From: Ignavibacteria bacterium
GTDB lineage: Bacteria > Bacteroidota > Ignavibacteria > Kapaibacteriales > UBA2268
NCBI GenBank assembly: GCA_026417135.1
Contig: JAOADV010000011.1
Span: forward strand, 1 to 64,000
Reading direction: 5' to 3'
DNA length: 64,000 nucleotides
A program made the translations under genes and the position numbers. The notes beneath the pieces are model-generated. The model worked only from the letters and a program-made list of their open reading frames with translations. It was not told the origin of the DNA and did no database searches. Each line of letters opens with the position of its first letter. Position 1 is the stretch's first letter. This document shows, piece by piece, positions 18,228-27,663 of the stretch.

Positions 18228-18838
18228 GCGACGAAGGATATATCAAGTTCAAACTTGAATTAATAGAAGAAGAAATCGAGCATTTTCCTTTAATTTACGA
18301 GTTAACGAAATTTCGTTCTACCCTTTGGGATTTAGGGTTAATAGGAACGATTGGAAATGTTTCTTACGGGAACCTAAGCCATCGCCTCGATGATAAAAAA
18401 TTTATCATTACTGGTACAAACACTGGGGCTAAACGATTGCTCGATTACTCCGACTTCGTTGTTGTAATTGATTACGATATCGAAAACAACTTTGTCCTTT
18501 GCAAGGGAAGAACTAAACCTTCGAGTGAAACACTCACACATTCAGCAGTTTACAAAGCATTGCCCAAAATTAATGTTGTGTTACACTTTCATAACAAAGT
18601 GCTTTGGGAAACTTTCCGACTTGTTAAACCAACTACATCTTCTGCTGTGGACTATGGTAGTGTTGGATTGGCTCGGGAAATAACAAAAATTTGTAACAAA
18701 ATAAATCACAAAGAAGAGCAATTAATAGTTCTTGGGGGACATAAAGATGGCATTTTAACATTTAGCGAAAATATCAATGAACTTGAAATGTATCTAATTA
18801 ATCTTTTGGCCGAGCAGAAACAAATTTCGAGCCTTTAA
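18224..18838 (+). CDS. Class II aldolase/adducin-family protein (MtnB-like or DHAP-shunt aldolase)
   Basis: 204 residues. The fold is shown by G-N-V-S in the phosphate-binding loop (about 43-47), P-S-S-E near 103-106 with the catalytic glutamate, the zinc motif V-L-H-F-H-N near 125, and a further histidine in G-G-H-K-D-G near 175. It starts inside the mtnA stop (ATGA). Two roles fit the context: methylthioribulose-1-phosphate dehydratase (MtnB) of methionine salvage, or an aldolase that splits the MtnA product into DHAP and an aldehyde (DHAP shunt). Sequence alone does not decide. Its end overlaps the convergent glycosylase gene by 41 bases. Confidence 0.78.
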   Translation: MSDEGYIKFKLELIEEEIEHFPLIYELTKFRSTLWDLGLIGTIGNVSYGNLSHRLDDKKFIITGTNTGAKRLLDYSDFVVVIDYDIENNFVLCKGRTKPSSETLTHSAVYKALPKINVVLHFHNKVLWETFRLVKPTTSSAVDYGSVGLAREITKICNKINHKEEQLIVLGGHKDGILTFSENINELEMYLINLLAEQKQISSL

Positions 18839-19400
18839 GGTAAAATCGCAAAGGTAAATCTTTATCTTTGATTATTCCAATTCGCCCCGAAACACCAATT
18901 TCCGAAAGACTTACCCTTCTATAATTTTGAACGAAAAGTTCCTCTGTGAACAAATTTTTAAAGTTATCTCCCAAAGAAAAACCAAATGCTTTTGCAAAGT
19001 TTCCCGGTCCTTTCAATAAGTTTTCTATGTTTCTTACTCCACGATTCTTGATAAAAATCTCGAACCCAAGAATAGGTTCACCCGAGCGAAGTAATACGGC
19101 ACATCCTTTGCCAGCATACTCTGTAACAATATTGACACAGTAGTGAATACCATATATTTTATAAACATAAATAGAGCCACCTTCTGCGAACATTGCTTCG
19201 TTTCGTCGTGTTTTCCCAACATAGGAGTGGCTGGCAGAATCATTCCCTGCAAGGTATGCTTCTGCTTCGACAATCATTCCAGCAACATATATCCCGTCAA
19301 GTTTTCGAACCAAAAGTTTTCCAATCAGATTTTGGGCAACCCAAACAGTATCGTTCTGGAAAAAATCTTTATCTAACCTTTCATCGAAGTTCACAATCAT
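18798..19400 (-). CDS. mpg: 3-methyladenine DNA glycosylase (AAG/MPG family)
   Basis: Base-excision repair enzyme of 200 residues that flips out and removes alkylated or deaminated purines. Family landmarks are L-L-V-R-K-L, the catalytic V-E-A-E-A-Y near 43-48, the intercalating segment S-H-S-Y-V-G-K-T-R-R-N-E near 57-68, Y-V-Y-K-I-Y-G-I-H-Y-C-V-N near 78-90, and a final R-F-Y-L-K-G. It is monocistronic and convergent with the aldolase; the last 13 codons overlap it, yet the C-terminus matches where the family normally ends. Confidence 0.92.
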   Translation of the reverse strand: MIVNFDERLDKDFFQNDTVWVAQNLIGKLLVRKLDGIYVAGMIVEAEAYLAGNDSASHSYVGKTRRNEAMFAEGGSIYVYKIYGIHYCVNIVTEYAGKGCAVLLRSGEPILGFEIFIKNRGVRNIENLLKGPGNFAKAFGFSLGDNFKNLFTEELFVQNYRRVSLSEIGVSGRIGIIKDKDLPLRFYLKGSKFVSARPKD

Positions 19401-19463
19401 CGCGACTTTTGGACTTCTTCATAAAAAAAATTGTTTTACGGGACAAGGGCAAAAGTGTCCAAT

Positions 19464-20336
19464 CTATTCAACCTTTTCACTCAATTTGGAGTTGAGTTCA
19501 TCAACAATAATTTCGAAGGCTTGGTTTGGAGTATCGGCGAATTTAAAAATTCGCAAATCGCTTCTGCTTATCATTCCAACTTGAGCAAGGTAATTGAAAT
19601 CAATAACTTTGCTCCAAAAATCTGAACCATAGACAAGAATTAAACGGGGCTTTTTCATTTTTCCAGTCTGACGAAGTGTCAGAATTTCCATAAGCTCGTC
19701 GATAGTTCCATAGCCTCCGGGAAAAACGATTAAAGCTTGGGCTGGATAGACTAACCAAAACTTTCGCATAAAGAAATAATGAAATTCGAAGTTTAGCTCC
19801 TTTGTTATGTATTGGTTTGGTTCTTGCTCGAAAGGAAGGCTTATATTTAAACCTATGGTTTTCAACCCGGCATCGAACGAACCACGATTTGCTGCTTCCA
19901 TTATCCCCGGACCACCCCCAGAGCAAATGTAGTATCTATTTCTTGGTGGAAGCGTTTTACTCCATTCAGCAATTTTTCGCGACAATTCATACGCTTCGGT
20001 GTAATAGCGCCCAACGTTCTCGGAAATTTCTTCGAGCTCTTGTATTTTCTTTCGAACCTTTTGTCGGTCCCGTTCTCCAAGATTATCAAGCTTATTCCGA
20101 AGCAAGTCAATTTCTTCAATATACTTTTCTTTTGGTCTAATTCTCGAAGACCCAAAGAAAATAATTGTCTTCTTTATTCCGTGTTTGCGAAAGTGTTGTT
20201 CTGGATATAAATATTCAGCCAAAATTCTAATAATTCGCCCTTCGCTACTATGAATAAATACTTTATTATCGTAAGCTTTAAGAGGATGTTTGGGATGGAG
20301 CTCTTCTTCGGTAAACTTCTTTTTCTTTTTAATCAT
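19464..20336 (-). CDS. LOG-family / TIGR00730 Rossmann-fold protein
   Basis: 290 residues. The two hallmark motifs are present: G-G-G-P-G-I-M-E-A-A near 145 and P-G-G-Y-G-T-I-D-E-L near 213. Members called LOG release free bases from nucleoside monophosphates (for example cytokinin ribotides), and many were once misnamed lysine decarboxylases. The N-terminal 130 residues are charged and predicted helical, longer than the smallest members of the family. It begins 17 bases after the murE stop, so the two are probably cotranscribed. The bacterial substrate is not established. Confidence 0.8.
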   Translation of the reverse strand: MIKKKKKFTEEELHPKHPLKAYDNKVFIHSSEGRIIRILAEYLYPEQHFRKHGIKKTIIFFGSSRIRPKEKYIEEIDLLRNKLDNLGERDRQKVRKKIQELEEISENVGRYYTEAYELSRKIAEWSKTLPPRNRYYICSGGGPGIMEAANRGSFDAGLKTIGLNISLPFEQEPNQYITKELNFEFHYFFMRKFWLVYPAQALIVFPGGYGTIDELMEILTLRQTGKMKKPRLILVYGSDFWSKVIDFNYLAQVGMISRSDLRIFKFADTPNQAFEIIVDELNSKLSEKVE

Positions 20337-20353
20337 AGAACTTTGTCCTAACT

Positions 20354-21853
20354 TTATGATAACTTCTCCAACTCTTCGAAATCATTAAAATAGTATGTTG
20401 AATCGCCGATAATTTGATAAGTTTCGTGGCCTTTTCCTGCAACAACAATGATATCGTTGCAATTACTTTTTGAATAAGCAAATTGAATAGCTTCCCTTCT
20501 ATCTGGAATTTTGTAAACCTTTTGTCTTGCATCGAAAGGCACACCTTCGTAAATTTCTTCGATTATTTTTTCTGGATTTTCGCTTCTTGGATTATCGTTG
20601 GTAATTACTACAAGGTCCGCAAGCAACGAAGCTACCTTACCCATAACGGGTCGCTTCGATTTGTCCCGGTCTCCACCACATCCAAAAACACAAACGAGAC
20701 GAGTTGATGCTGATGACTGAACAATAATTTCCCGAAGTGTACGGAGTAATTTTTCCAAAGCATCTGGTGTATGTGCGTAATCGACCACACCAAGTGCCCC
20801 ATTTTTCAATTCCAATTTCTGCATTCTTCCCGGGACACTTGAAAAAGCTAATAATGCAGATTGAATAGCTTCAAAGGAAATACCATAATGTAAAGCGATT
20901 ACAACTGCGAGAGAAATGTTTTCTATGTTGTACCTACCCCACATAGGCGAGCGGAACAAAACTTTATCGAAAAGCAAATCTTTTCTTTTCGATTCTAATT
21001 CGAACTCTAAACCAGAAAGACTAACTTTTTCCGAGCGAATGATAAAATCGGAACTCTCATTTCTTCCGACAAATATTTTGTTTTTTGCTTTCGTATCGGC
21101 AAGCATCATATCGGCATAGGAAGTCCCAGAAAAGGCAACCGCAACAGAATTCTCTGGTAGGTTGTCGAATAATTTCTTTTTTGCTCGAGCGTAATTTTCC
21201 ATTGTAAGATGATAATCCAGATGTTCTGGGGTTAAGTTTGTAAAAATTGCCCCGTCGAACTTAATCCCGAAGGTCCGTTCTTGGTCCAAGGAGTGGGACG
21301 AAACTTCCATTGCAACAAAATGAACATTTCTCTCCTTCAACTCTTTGAAAATCTGGAAAAGTTCAAATGAATTAGGCGTTGTTACTTCGAGCTTCCTGAA
21401 ATAGTTTTCTGCAAAGGTTCCAGTTGTTCCTATAATTGCAGAACGCACCCCAATAAATTCAAAAATATGCTTTAAAAGATATGTAACTGTTGTTTTGCCA
21501 TTAGTTCCAGTAACACCGACGATTTTAATTCCTTCTGTCGGATAGTTGAACCAGAAATTCGAAGCAACCGCGAGTGCTTTTCTGGTATCGTCAACCAAAA
21601 TATAATTACAATTAGTTTCAATCGATGTCGGGAAAACTTCGCATACAATTACTTTAGCTCCATTCGATATTGCTTCATCGATAAAATTATGGCCATCGAC
21701 TTTACTCCCTTTGATTGCAAAAAAAAGGGAATTGGGACCACAGTTTTTCGAATTATAGCATATTGAATCGATTGGGTTCGTTTCCTTAATATTACCTAAG
21801 ACCGACTTTGGATTTAAAATACTAATTATTTGTTCGAGAGTTACCATTATCAA
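20354..21853 (-). CDS. murE: UDP-N-acetylmuramoyl-L-alanyl-D-glutamate--2,6-diaminopimelate ligase
   Basis: Cytosolic Mur ligase that adds the third residue of the peptidoglycan stem peptide, 499 residues. The ATP loop G-V-T-G-T-N-G-K-T-T is near 112-121, and the central domain holds E-V-S-S-H-S-L near 177. The C-terminal domain carries D-N-P-R, the residues that recognise meso-diaminopimelate rather than lysine, so the cell wall should be DAP-type. The first domain (about 1-105) binds the UDP-MurNAc part. It stands apart from murD (31200-32543) and not in a dcw cluster. Confidence 0.95.
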   Translation of the reverse strand: MIMVTLEQIISILNPKSVLGNIKETNPIDSICYNSKNCGPNSLFFAIKGSKVDGHNFIDEAISNGAKVIVCEVFPTSIETNCNYILVDDTRKALAVASNFWFNYPTEGIKIVGVTGTNGKTTVTYLLKHIFEFIGVRSAIIGTTGTFAENYFRKLEVTTPNSFELFQIFKELKERNVHFVAMEVSSHSLDQERTFGIKFDGAIFTNLTPEHLDYHLTMENYARAKKKLFDNLPENSVAVAFSGTSYADMMLADTKAKNKIFVGRNESSDFIIRSEKVSLSGLEFELESKRKDLLFDKVLFRSPMWGRYNIENISLAVVIALHYGISFEAIQSALLAFSSVPGRMQKLELKNGALGVVDYAHTPDALEKLLRTLREIIVQSSASTRLVCVFGCGGDRDKSKRPVMGKVASLLADLVVITNDNPRSENPEKIIEEIYEGVPFDARQKVYKIPDRREAIQFAYSKSNCNDIIVVAGKGHETYQIIGDSTYYFNDFEELEKLS

Positions 21854-21902
21854 TTAGATACACAAAAAATCAATTTTACGAACAGAAGCCAAAATTATTT
21901 GT

Positions 21903-23360
21903 TTAAGTTTTTTCCATCTTCCAAATTGCAAGGGTAACAACAGCATCGCCTGAAACATTTAGGACGGTGCGTAACATATCCAGAATTCTATCGACCCCGA
22001 TAATAAGAACAATACCCTGTTCCGGAATCCCAACAGATTGCAGAACCATAACTAACATAATTAAACCGACACCGGGAACCGGTGCAGTTCCAACGGAAGC
22101 CAATGTTGCAGTAAGCAAAATGGTTAGAACTTGGGGCAGAGCTAAATCGAGCCCGTAAAATTGTGCAATGAACATAGCAGCAACTGCTTGGTACAACGAG
22201 GTCCCATCCATATTTATGGTTGCACCTATTGGCAATGTGAAACTTGCAATTTTGTTTGGCACTTTTAAGTTCTCGACTACACATTCGTAAGTTACTGGAA
22301 GTGTTGCAGCGCTCGAACTTGTCGAAAATGCAACGATTAGAGCCTCCTTAACTTGTTTGATAAAATTTACTGGGTTTATTTTTCCTATTAAAATCAGAAT
22401 AGATGAATAGACTATGGAAAAATGTAAGAACAAGCCTATTAGAACAGTTAGGAAATAAAAACCAAGTGTGGAAAGTATTGATGGTCCAAAATCTGAAACC
22501 ACATTGGCTATCAAAGCCAAAACTCCAATTGGTGCAAAGTAAAGAACTATTTTGACAAGATTGATTAATGCTTTTGTCAATCCTTCGAAAAAGCGAATGA
22601 CAATTTCGCTATCTTTTGGCGGAAGATACGTCAACCCTATACCTAAAAACAGGGCGAAAACGATGATTTGAAGCATTTCTCCGTTGCTTAGTGCTTTAAA
22701 GGGATTGTTTGGAACGATGTTTACTAAGAAATCTAAGACATCTAAAGTTCTTTTTTCTTTTACTTTTTCTTCAAAAGAAGTTTGCTCGAAGTTGCTGATT
22801 TTGCTTGCAGTTTCGGCTGAAATTTTCTTCCCCGGTTCGACTATCGAAGCTACTAAAAGCCCAAGAGAAACAGCTATAACTGTCGTCAATAAATAGAGCG
22901 ACAAAGTACGTAGCCCTATTCTTCCCAGAGTTTTAATATTTCCAAGACTTGCAACTCCAGTAATAATCGACGATAAAACCAAAGGTAAAGCAAGAAAACT
23001 TAGTAATCGAAGGAAAAGATTGCCAAGCGGGGCAATATACTGAATCAAACTTTTCTTAGAAGTAATATTTATAATGTCAACAAAGATTGAATTTCCGATA
23101 ATAACCGAAATAACATCTTTCTTCGACTTTTCGAAAAAGGCAAGAAAATCTTTGACAGAAGAAAATCTAATTGTATCTATTTTGTTCCCTTGCGAAACAA
23201 TAATATGGGCTTCTTTAACAAAAGAAACTTCCTGCGAAATAAGTTTATCTTCCTTGCGATGCTGTATTTCCAATTTAGAATGGTCTTTTTCGAAAACGAT
23301 TCCAAGAATCAAACCAACAAGGAAAGCAATTAAAATCCAATGATGAAGTTTTAACTTCAA
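21903..23360 (-). CDS. Dicarboxylate/amino acid:cation symporter (SLC1/DAACS family)
   Basis: 485-residue secondary transporter for acidic or neutral amino acids or C4-dicarboxylates, driven by sodium or protons. The re-entrant hairpin motif F-S-T-S-S-S-A-A-T-L-P and the following N-M-D-G-T-S-L are both present, as is the final N-V-S-G-D-A-V substrate-binding helix. Unusual is about 70 extra polar residues between the first and second membrane helix (about 24-95), which should face outside the cytoplasm. It is transcribed alone. Confidence 0.9.
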   Translation of the reverse strand: MKLKLHHWILIAFLVGLILGIVFEKDHSKLEIQHRKEDKLISQEVSFVKEAHIIVSQGNKIDTIRFSSVKDFLAFFEKSKKDVISVIIGNSIFVDIINITSKKSLIQYIAPLGNLFLRLLSFLALPLVLSSIITGVASLGNIKTLGRIGLRTLSLYLLTTVIAVSLGLLVASIVEPGKKISAETASKISNFEQTSFEEKVKEKRTLDVLDFLVNIVPNNPFKALSNGEMLQIIVFALFLGIGLTYLPPKDSEIVIRFFEGLTKALINLVKIVLYFAPIGVLALIANVVSDFGPSILSTLGFYFLTVLIGLFLHFSIVYSSILILIGKINPVNFIKQVKEALIVAFSTSSSAATLPVTYECVVENLKVPNKIASFTLPIGATINMDGTSLYQAVAAMFIAQFYGLDLALPQVLTILLTATLASVGTAPVPGVGLIMLVMVLQSVGIPEQGIVLIIGVDRILDMLRTVLNVSGDAVVTLAIWKMEKT

Positions 23361-23429
23361 CTCCCTAACACATTAAAAAACTAATTTACTTAATTTTCAT
23401 TTTAAAAATGAATTTATGATTAGATGTCT

Positions 23430-23437
23430 TATATTTG
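23430..23437 (+). promoter_or_regulatory. Candidate -7 box upstream of aldehyde dehydrogenase
   Basis: TATATTTG, a full match to TAnnTTTG, 29 nt before the ATG at 23467; a GGAG ribosome site lies between. No clear -33 element is seen. Confidence 0.4.
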
Positions 23438-23466
23438 TATTCTACAAACTTAAAAATGGAGTTTCT

Positions 23467-24948
23467 ATGGAAAGGTTTAAAAATTTCATTAATGGGAAAT
23501 GGGTTGAACCCAGAAGTGGTAAATACTTTTTAAACATTAATCCAGCAAATATTGAAGATATTATTGGCGAATTTCCAGAATCTGGAAAGGAAGATGTTGA
23601 CGAAGCTGTTGCAGCGGCGAAAGAAGCATTTAGGAAATGGCGCTTAGTTCCCGCACCAAAACGAGGCGAAATCGTAAAGCGCGCAGGCGATATTTTCGCA
23701 CGGCGTAAAGATGAAATTGCTCGGATTATGACAAGAGAAATGGGCAAACCTGTTTTCGAAACCAAAGGAGATATTCAAGAGGCAATCGACACAGCCTACT
23801 ACGCTGCTTCGGAAACACGAAGATTATTCGGTCATAACACCCCAAGCGAATTACCCGACAAGGCTAATTTATCGTTTCGAGTTCCTATTGGTGTCGTAGG
23901 AGTCATTACTGCATTTAATTTCCCAATAGCGGTGCCTTCGTGGAAAATTCTACCAGCAATTGCAGCTGGGAATACCGTTATCTTTAAGCCATCGAAAGAT
24001 GTTCCACATTCTGGTGTTGTCTTTGCAGAAGTTATGGAAGAAGCCGGGTTTCCCCCTGGTGTTTTCAATGTTGTGCTTGGAAAGGGCTATATGGGCAATA
24101 TGTTAGTTGAACATCCCGATGTAAAAGTAATCGGATTCACTGGTTCAACAGATATAGGTAAAAAACTTGGTGAAATTTGCGGACGGCTAAACAAGAGAAT
24201 TTCTTTAGAAATGGGTGGAAAGAATCCACAAATTGTTATGCCAGATGCAAATTTAGAATTAGCTTTGGAAGGAGTACTTTGGGGTGCTTTTGGAACAACT
24301 GGTCAGCGTTGCACTGCAACCTCGCGTTTGATTGTGCACAAGGACATTTACGAAACCTTTATCGAAATGCTTGTCGAAAGGACGAAAAAACTAAGGTTGG
24401 GCAATGGATTGAACGAAGGAGTCGATGTTGGTCCCGTCATTCACGAACAGCAACTACAAACTTGCGAAGAATATGTAAAAATTGGTTTGTCCGAAGGTGC
24501 AAAGTTGGTTTGCGGGGGTAAAAGAGCAACCGATGGTGAACTTGCAAAAGGATACTTTTTCGAACCTACGATATTTATCGATGTTACACCAAGTATGAGG
24601 TTATTCCAAGAGGAAATATTCGGACCGATTCTTTCCGTTTCGAAAGCCGAATCGCTCGAACACGCCATCGAACTTGCAAATTCTGTTGACTACGGTCTTT
24701 CGAGCTCAATTTATACAACAAATATTAATAATGCTTTTGTTGCAATCCGAGACCTCGAAGCTGGGATAACTTATGTTAATGCCCCAACCATTGGAGCCGA
24801 AGCACATATGCCTTTTGGTGGAGTGAAGGGTACTGGCAATGGACATCGCGAAGGCGGATGGACAGTTTTCGATATTTTCACCGAGTGGAAGACTGTTTAC
24901 ATAGATTATTCAAATAGATTGCAAAGAGCGCAAATAGATAATTACTAA
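23467..24948 (+). CDS. NAD(P)-dependent aldehyde dehydrogenase
   Basis: About 493 residues. Motifs include F-I-N-G-K-W-V at the start, F-N-F-P-I-A-V-P-S-W-K near 155 for cofactor binding, F-T-G-S-T near 232, E-M-G-G-K-N-P near 256 with the general-base glutamate, and the catalytic cysteine in T-T-G-Q-R-C-T-A. The final P-F-G-G-V-K-G-T-G-N-G-H-R-E-G-G resembles semialdehyde dehydrogenases such as 2-oxoglutarate-semialdehyde dehydrogenase, but the substrate cannot be settled. I chose the ATG at 23467, preceded by GGAG; a start at 23416 would add 17 residues outside the family pattern and would lie upstream of the candidate promoter. Confidence 0.88.
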   Translation: MERFKNFINGKWVEPRSGKYFLNINPANIEDIIGEFPESGKEDVDEAVAAAKEAFRKWRLVPAPKRGEIVKRAGDIFARRKDEIARIMTREMGKPVFETKGDIQEAIDTAYYAASETRRLFGHNTPSELPDKANLSFRVPIGVVGVITAFNFPIAVPSWKILPAIAAGNTVIFKPSKDVPHSGVVFAEVMEEAGFPPGVFNVVLGKGYMGNMLVEHPDVKVIGFTGSTDIGKKLGEICGRLNKRISLEMGGKNPQIVMPDANLELALEGVLWGAFGTTGQRCTATSRLIVHKDIYETFIEMLVERTKKLRLGNGLNEGVDVGPVIHEQQLQTCEEYVKIGLSEGAKLVCGGKRATDGELAKGYFFEPTIFIDVTPSMRLFQEEIFGPILSVSKAESLEHAIELANSVDYGLSSSIYTTNINNAFVAIRDLEAGITYVNAPTIGAEAHMPFGGVKGTGNGHREGGWTVFDIFTEWKTVYIDYSNRLQRAQIDNY

Positions 24949-25083
24949 TTGTGATATTGGTTTACCATTACTCTGAATTAGAATTATGAAATTTTTGGAA
25001 GAGCTTTCTTGTCAATTGCATAAAAATTTTAATTTTTTTAATTTTATTATTTTCCTGTTTAATCTAAAATAGCGAAAGGAAAA

Positions 25084-27642
25084 ATGAAACCTGTACAAAC
25101 ATTTATCGTAACAGCGAAATTGCCACACAACATATCGAAATTAAAGGAACTTGCCTACAATTACTGGTGGTGTTGGAATTACGACGCAAAAGACCTTTTC
25201 ATCCGTGCAAACAATGTATTGTGGGACGAAGTAAACCATAATCCGGTGCTTTTCATTAACAGATTAAGCCAAGAGGAGTTGGAGAACCTTGCTACGCAAA
25301 AAGATTTCGTCGCCTATCTTGAAACTGTTTACCAAGAATTCCAAAATTATATGAAAGCCGAAGGTTGGTACGAATCGCTAAATGTAGAGAAAGTTGGGAC
25401 AATTGCCTATATTAGCCCAGAATATGGGATTAACGAAAGTTTTGCAAACTATTCTGGCGGTCTGGGAATACTTTCGGGGGACCATTTAAAATCGGCAAGC
25501 GACTTGGGTTTACCATTGGTGGCAATCGGTTTACTTTACCAACAAGGTTATTTTCGTCAAAAGTTAACCCAAAGCGGTTGGCAAAATGAACTTTATATTC
25601 CAAACGATTTTTATTCTATGCCTCTTCTTGTTCAACGAGATAAAAATGGCGACCCTTTGATTATCGATTTAGATTTCCCTTTGGGCAAGCTTTACGCACA
25701 AGTCTGGAGAATGGAAATTGGTAAAGTCCAACTCTTTCTCTTGGATACCAACATTGATAAAAACATTCCAGAATACAGAGATATAACCGACCAGCTATAT
25801 GGTGGTACCAGAGAAACTCGCATACAACAAGAGATAATACTTGGAATTGGCGGTATACGCGCTCTAAAAGCGATAGGAATCGAACCACAAGTATTGCATT
25901 TAAACGAAGGGCACGCAGCTTTTGCCCTTTTGGAAAGAATCCGATTGTTTATGAAAAAATATTCTATCGATTTTCAAACAGCGAAACAAATTGTAATAGG
26001 AACTTCTATTTTCACTACTCATACCCCAGTGCCTGCGGGCAACGAGGTTTTCGACCAATCCTTAATCAAAAAATACTTTGCCGATTACATTAAAGAGCTC
26101 GGTATAACGATGGAGGAACTCCTTTCGTTAGGGCAGATAAATCCTTACAATACAACGGAAGGATTTTCTATGACGGTTCTTGGCTTACGCCTTTCGAGTT
26201 TTAGGAATGCTGTGTCCAAATTGCACGGAAAAACAGCGCGTCGAATGTGGAACGAGCTTTGGAAAGATGTTCCAGAAGATGAAATCCCAATTACACACAT
26301 CACAAATGGTGTTCATACAATGACTTGGGTTGCCCGCGAACTTGCAGAACTTTACGATAGGTATATGACTCCCCGATGGCGTATCGACCCAGATAACCCC
26401 GAACTTTGGTCGAAAATCGATATGATTTCTTCCGATGAATTATGGCGGGAAAAGCAAAGACGTCGTGTTCGTCTCATTCTTTTCACGCGAAATTATCTGA
26501 AACAAAGGCAAAAAGGCTTCCTTTCGCCAGAACAATTAAATAAAATAAATGACTACCTAAATCCCGATGCTTTGACTATTGGGTTTGCAAGAAGATTTGC
26601 ACCATACAAACGCGCAACTTTGTTGTTTAGAGATATGGCAAGATTGAAGGCAATCCTTACCAATCCAGAAAGACCAGTCCAAATAATCATTGCCGGGAAA
26701 GCACATCCCCAAGACACACAAGGGAAAGAAATGATTCAAGCAATAATACATAATGTTCGTGCCCACAACTTAGAACGATACGTCGTATTTCTCGAAGATT
26801 ATGATATGGTAATTGCCCGTCTCTTGGTCAAAGGGTGCGACGTTTGGTTGAACACTCCAATTCGTCCACTTGAAGCTTGTGGAACCAGTGGGATGAAAGC
26901 AGCACTCAACGGAACAATTAACCTGAGTACTTTAGATGGCTGGTGGGACGAAGCTTTCGATGGCTCGAATGGCTTTGCTGTTGGACACGGCGAAGAATAT
27001 TCGAGTTGGGAAGAACAAGAAGCAATCGAAGCAAATTCACTTTACGACATACTCGAACAAGAGATTATTCCTATGTTCTACGAACGTTCGAAAATTAGCA
27101 GAATTCCCGAACGATGGGTTAAGTTTATGCGAAACTCTATAAAAACTGCTGCGAGCACATTTTCCAGCTCTCGTATGGTCAAGGAATATACATTGAAGTT
27201 CTACGTTCCTTCCCTTTTAAATTTTTACAAATTAACAGAAGAGCGAGCAAGAATGGCTCTTGAATTCAAGGATTGGAAAGAGTTCGTCCATCGCGAATGG
27301 CGTTCGCTCCAAATTCTCGATGTTCAGTTCAAGGACGAAGGCGAAATTTACGTTGGTAAACCAATCAAAGTTACTGCAACGATAAGTTTAGGGAAATTGA
27401 GGCCCGAAGATGTTAAAGTTCAAGTATATTACGGTTCGCTCGACCCACACGAAAATCTGTATAACACAAAATGGGATTACTTACATCTTACTCATAAAGA
27501 TGGGGATAAATACATATACGAAGGAACTTATTTTTGCTCTGGAACTGGTAAGCAAGGTTTTACTGTGAGAATCTTGCCCCATCACGATTTGCTAGTAAAT
27601 CCACAAGACTTGTTCTGTTTTTGGGCAAATAGCAAAGGGTAA
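25084..27642 (+). CDS. glgP: Alpha-glucan (glycogen/starch) phosphorylase
   Basis: PLP enzyme releasing glucose-1-phosphate from alpha-1,4-glucan, 852 residues. The N-terminal DUF3417-type domain (about 13-115) marks the shorter bacterial/archaeal form. Landmarks are E-Y-G-I-N-E and Y-S-G-G-L-G-I-L-S-G-D-H-L-K-S-A-S-D near 118-145, H-L-N-E-G-H-A-A near 274, and the PLP lysine in G-T-S-G-M-K-A-A-L-N-G near 600. The final 110 residues are a beta-rich extension typical of this type. An AAGGA ribosome site lies before the ATG. No other glycogen gene is near. Confidence 0.94.
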   Translation: MKPVQTFIVTAKLPHNISKLKELAYNYWWCWNYDAKDLFIRANNVLWDEVNHNPVLFINRLSQEELENLATQKDFVAYLETVYQEFQNYMKAEGWYESLNVEKVGTIAYISPEYGINESFANYSGGLGILSGDHLKSASDLGLPLVAIGLLYQQGYFRQKLTQSGWQNELYIPNDFYSMPLLVQRDKNGDPLIIDLDFPLGKLYAQVWRMEIGKVQLFLLDTNIDKNIPEYRDITDQLYGGTRETRIQQEIILGIGGIRALKAIGIEPQVLHLNEGHAAFALLERIRLFMKKYSIDFQTAKQIVIGTSIFTTHTPVPAGNEVFDQSLIKKYFADYIKELGITMEELLSLGQINPYNTTEGFSMTVLGLRLSSFRNAVSKLHGKTARRMWNELWKDVPEDEIPITHITNGVHTMTWVARELAELYDRYMTPRWRIDPDNPELWSKIDMISSDELWREKQRRRVRLILFTRNYLKQRQKGFLSPEQLNKINDYLNPDALTIGFARRFAPYKRATLLFRDMARLKAILTNPERPVQIIIAGKAHPQDTQGKEMIQAIIHNVRAHNLERYVVFLEDYDMVIARLLVKGCDVWLNTPIRPLEACGTSGMKAALNGTINLSTLDGWWDEAFDGSNGFAVGHGEEYSSWEEQEAIEANSLYDILEQEIIPMFYERSKISRIPERWVKFMRNSIKTAASTFSSSRMVKEYTLKFYVPSLLNFYKLTEERARMALEFKDWKEFVHREWRSLQILDVQFKDEGEIYVGKPIKVTATISLGKLRPEDVKVQVYYGSLDPHENLYNTKWDYLHLTHKDGDKYIYEGTYFCSGTGKQGFTVRILPHHDLLVNPQDLFCFWANSKG

Positions 27643-27663
27643 AACTTAAAAAGGGTTATTAAA

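Noticed and set aside
19464-20336. Lysine decarboxylase name for the LOG-family gene
   Set aside because: The P-G-G-x-G-T motif family does not contain PLP decarboxylases; the old name is a known misannotation.
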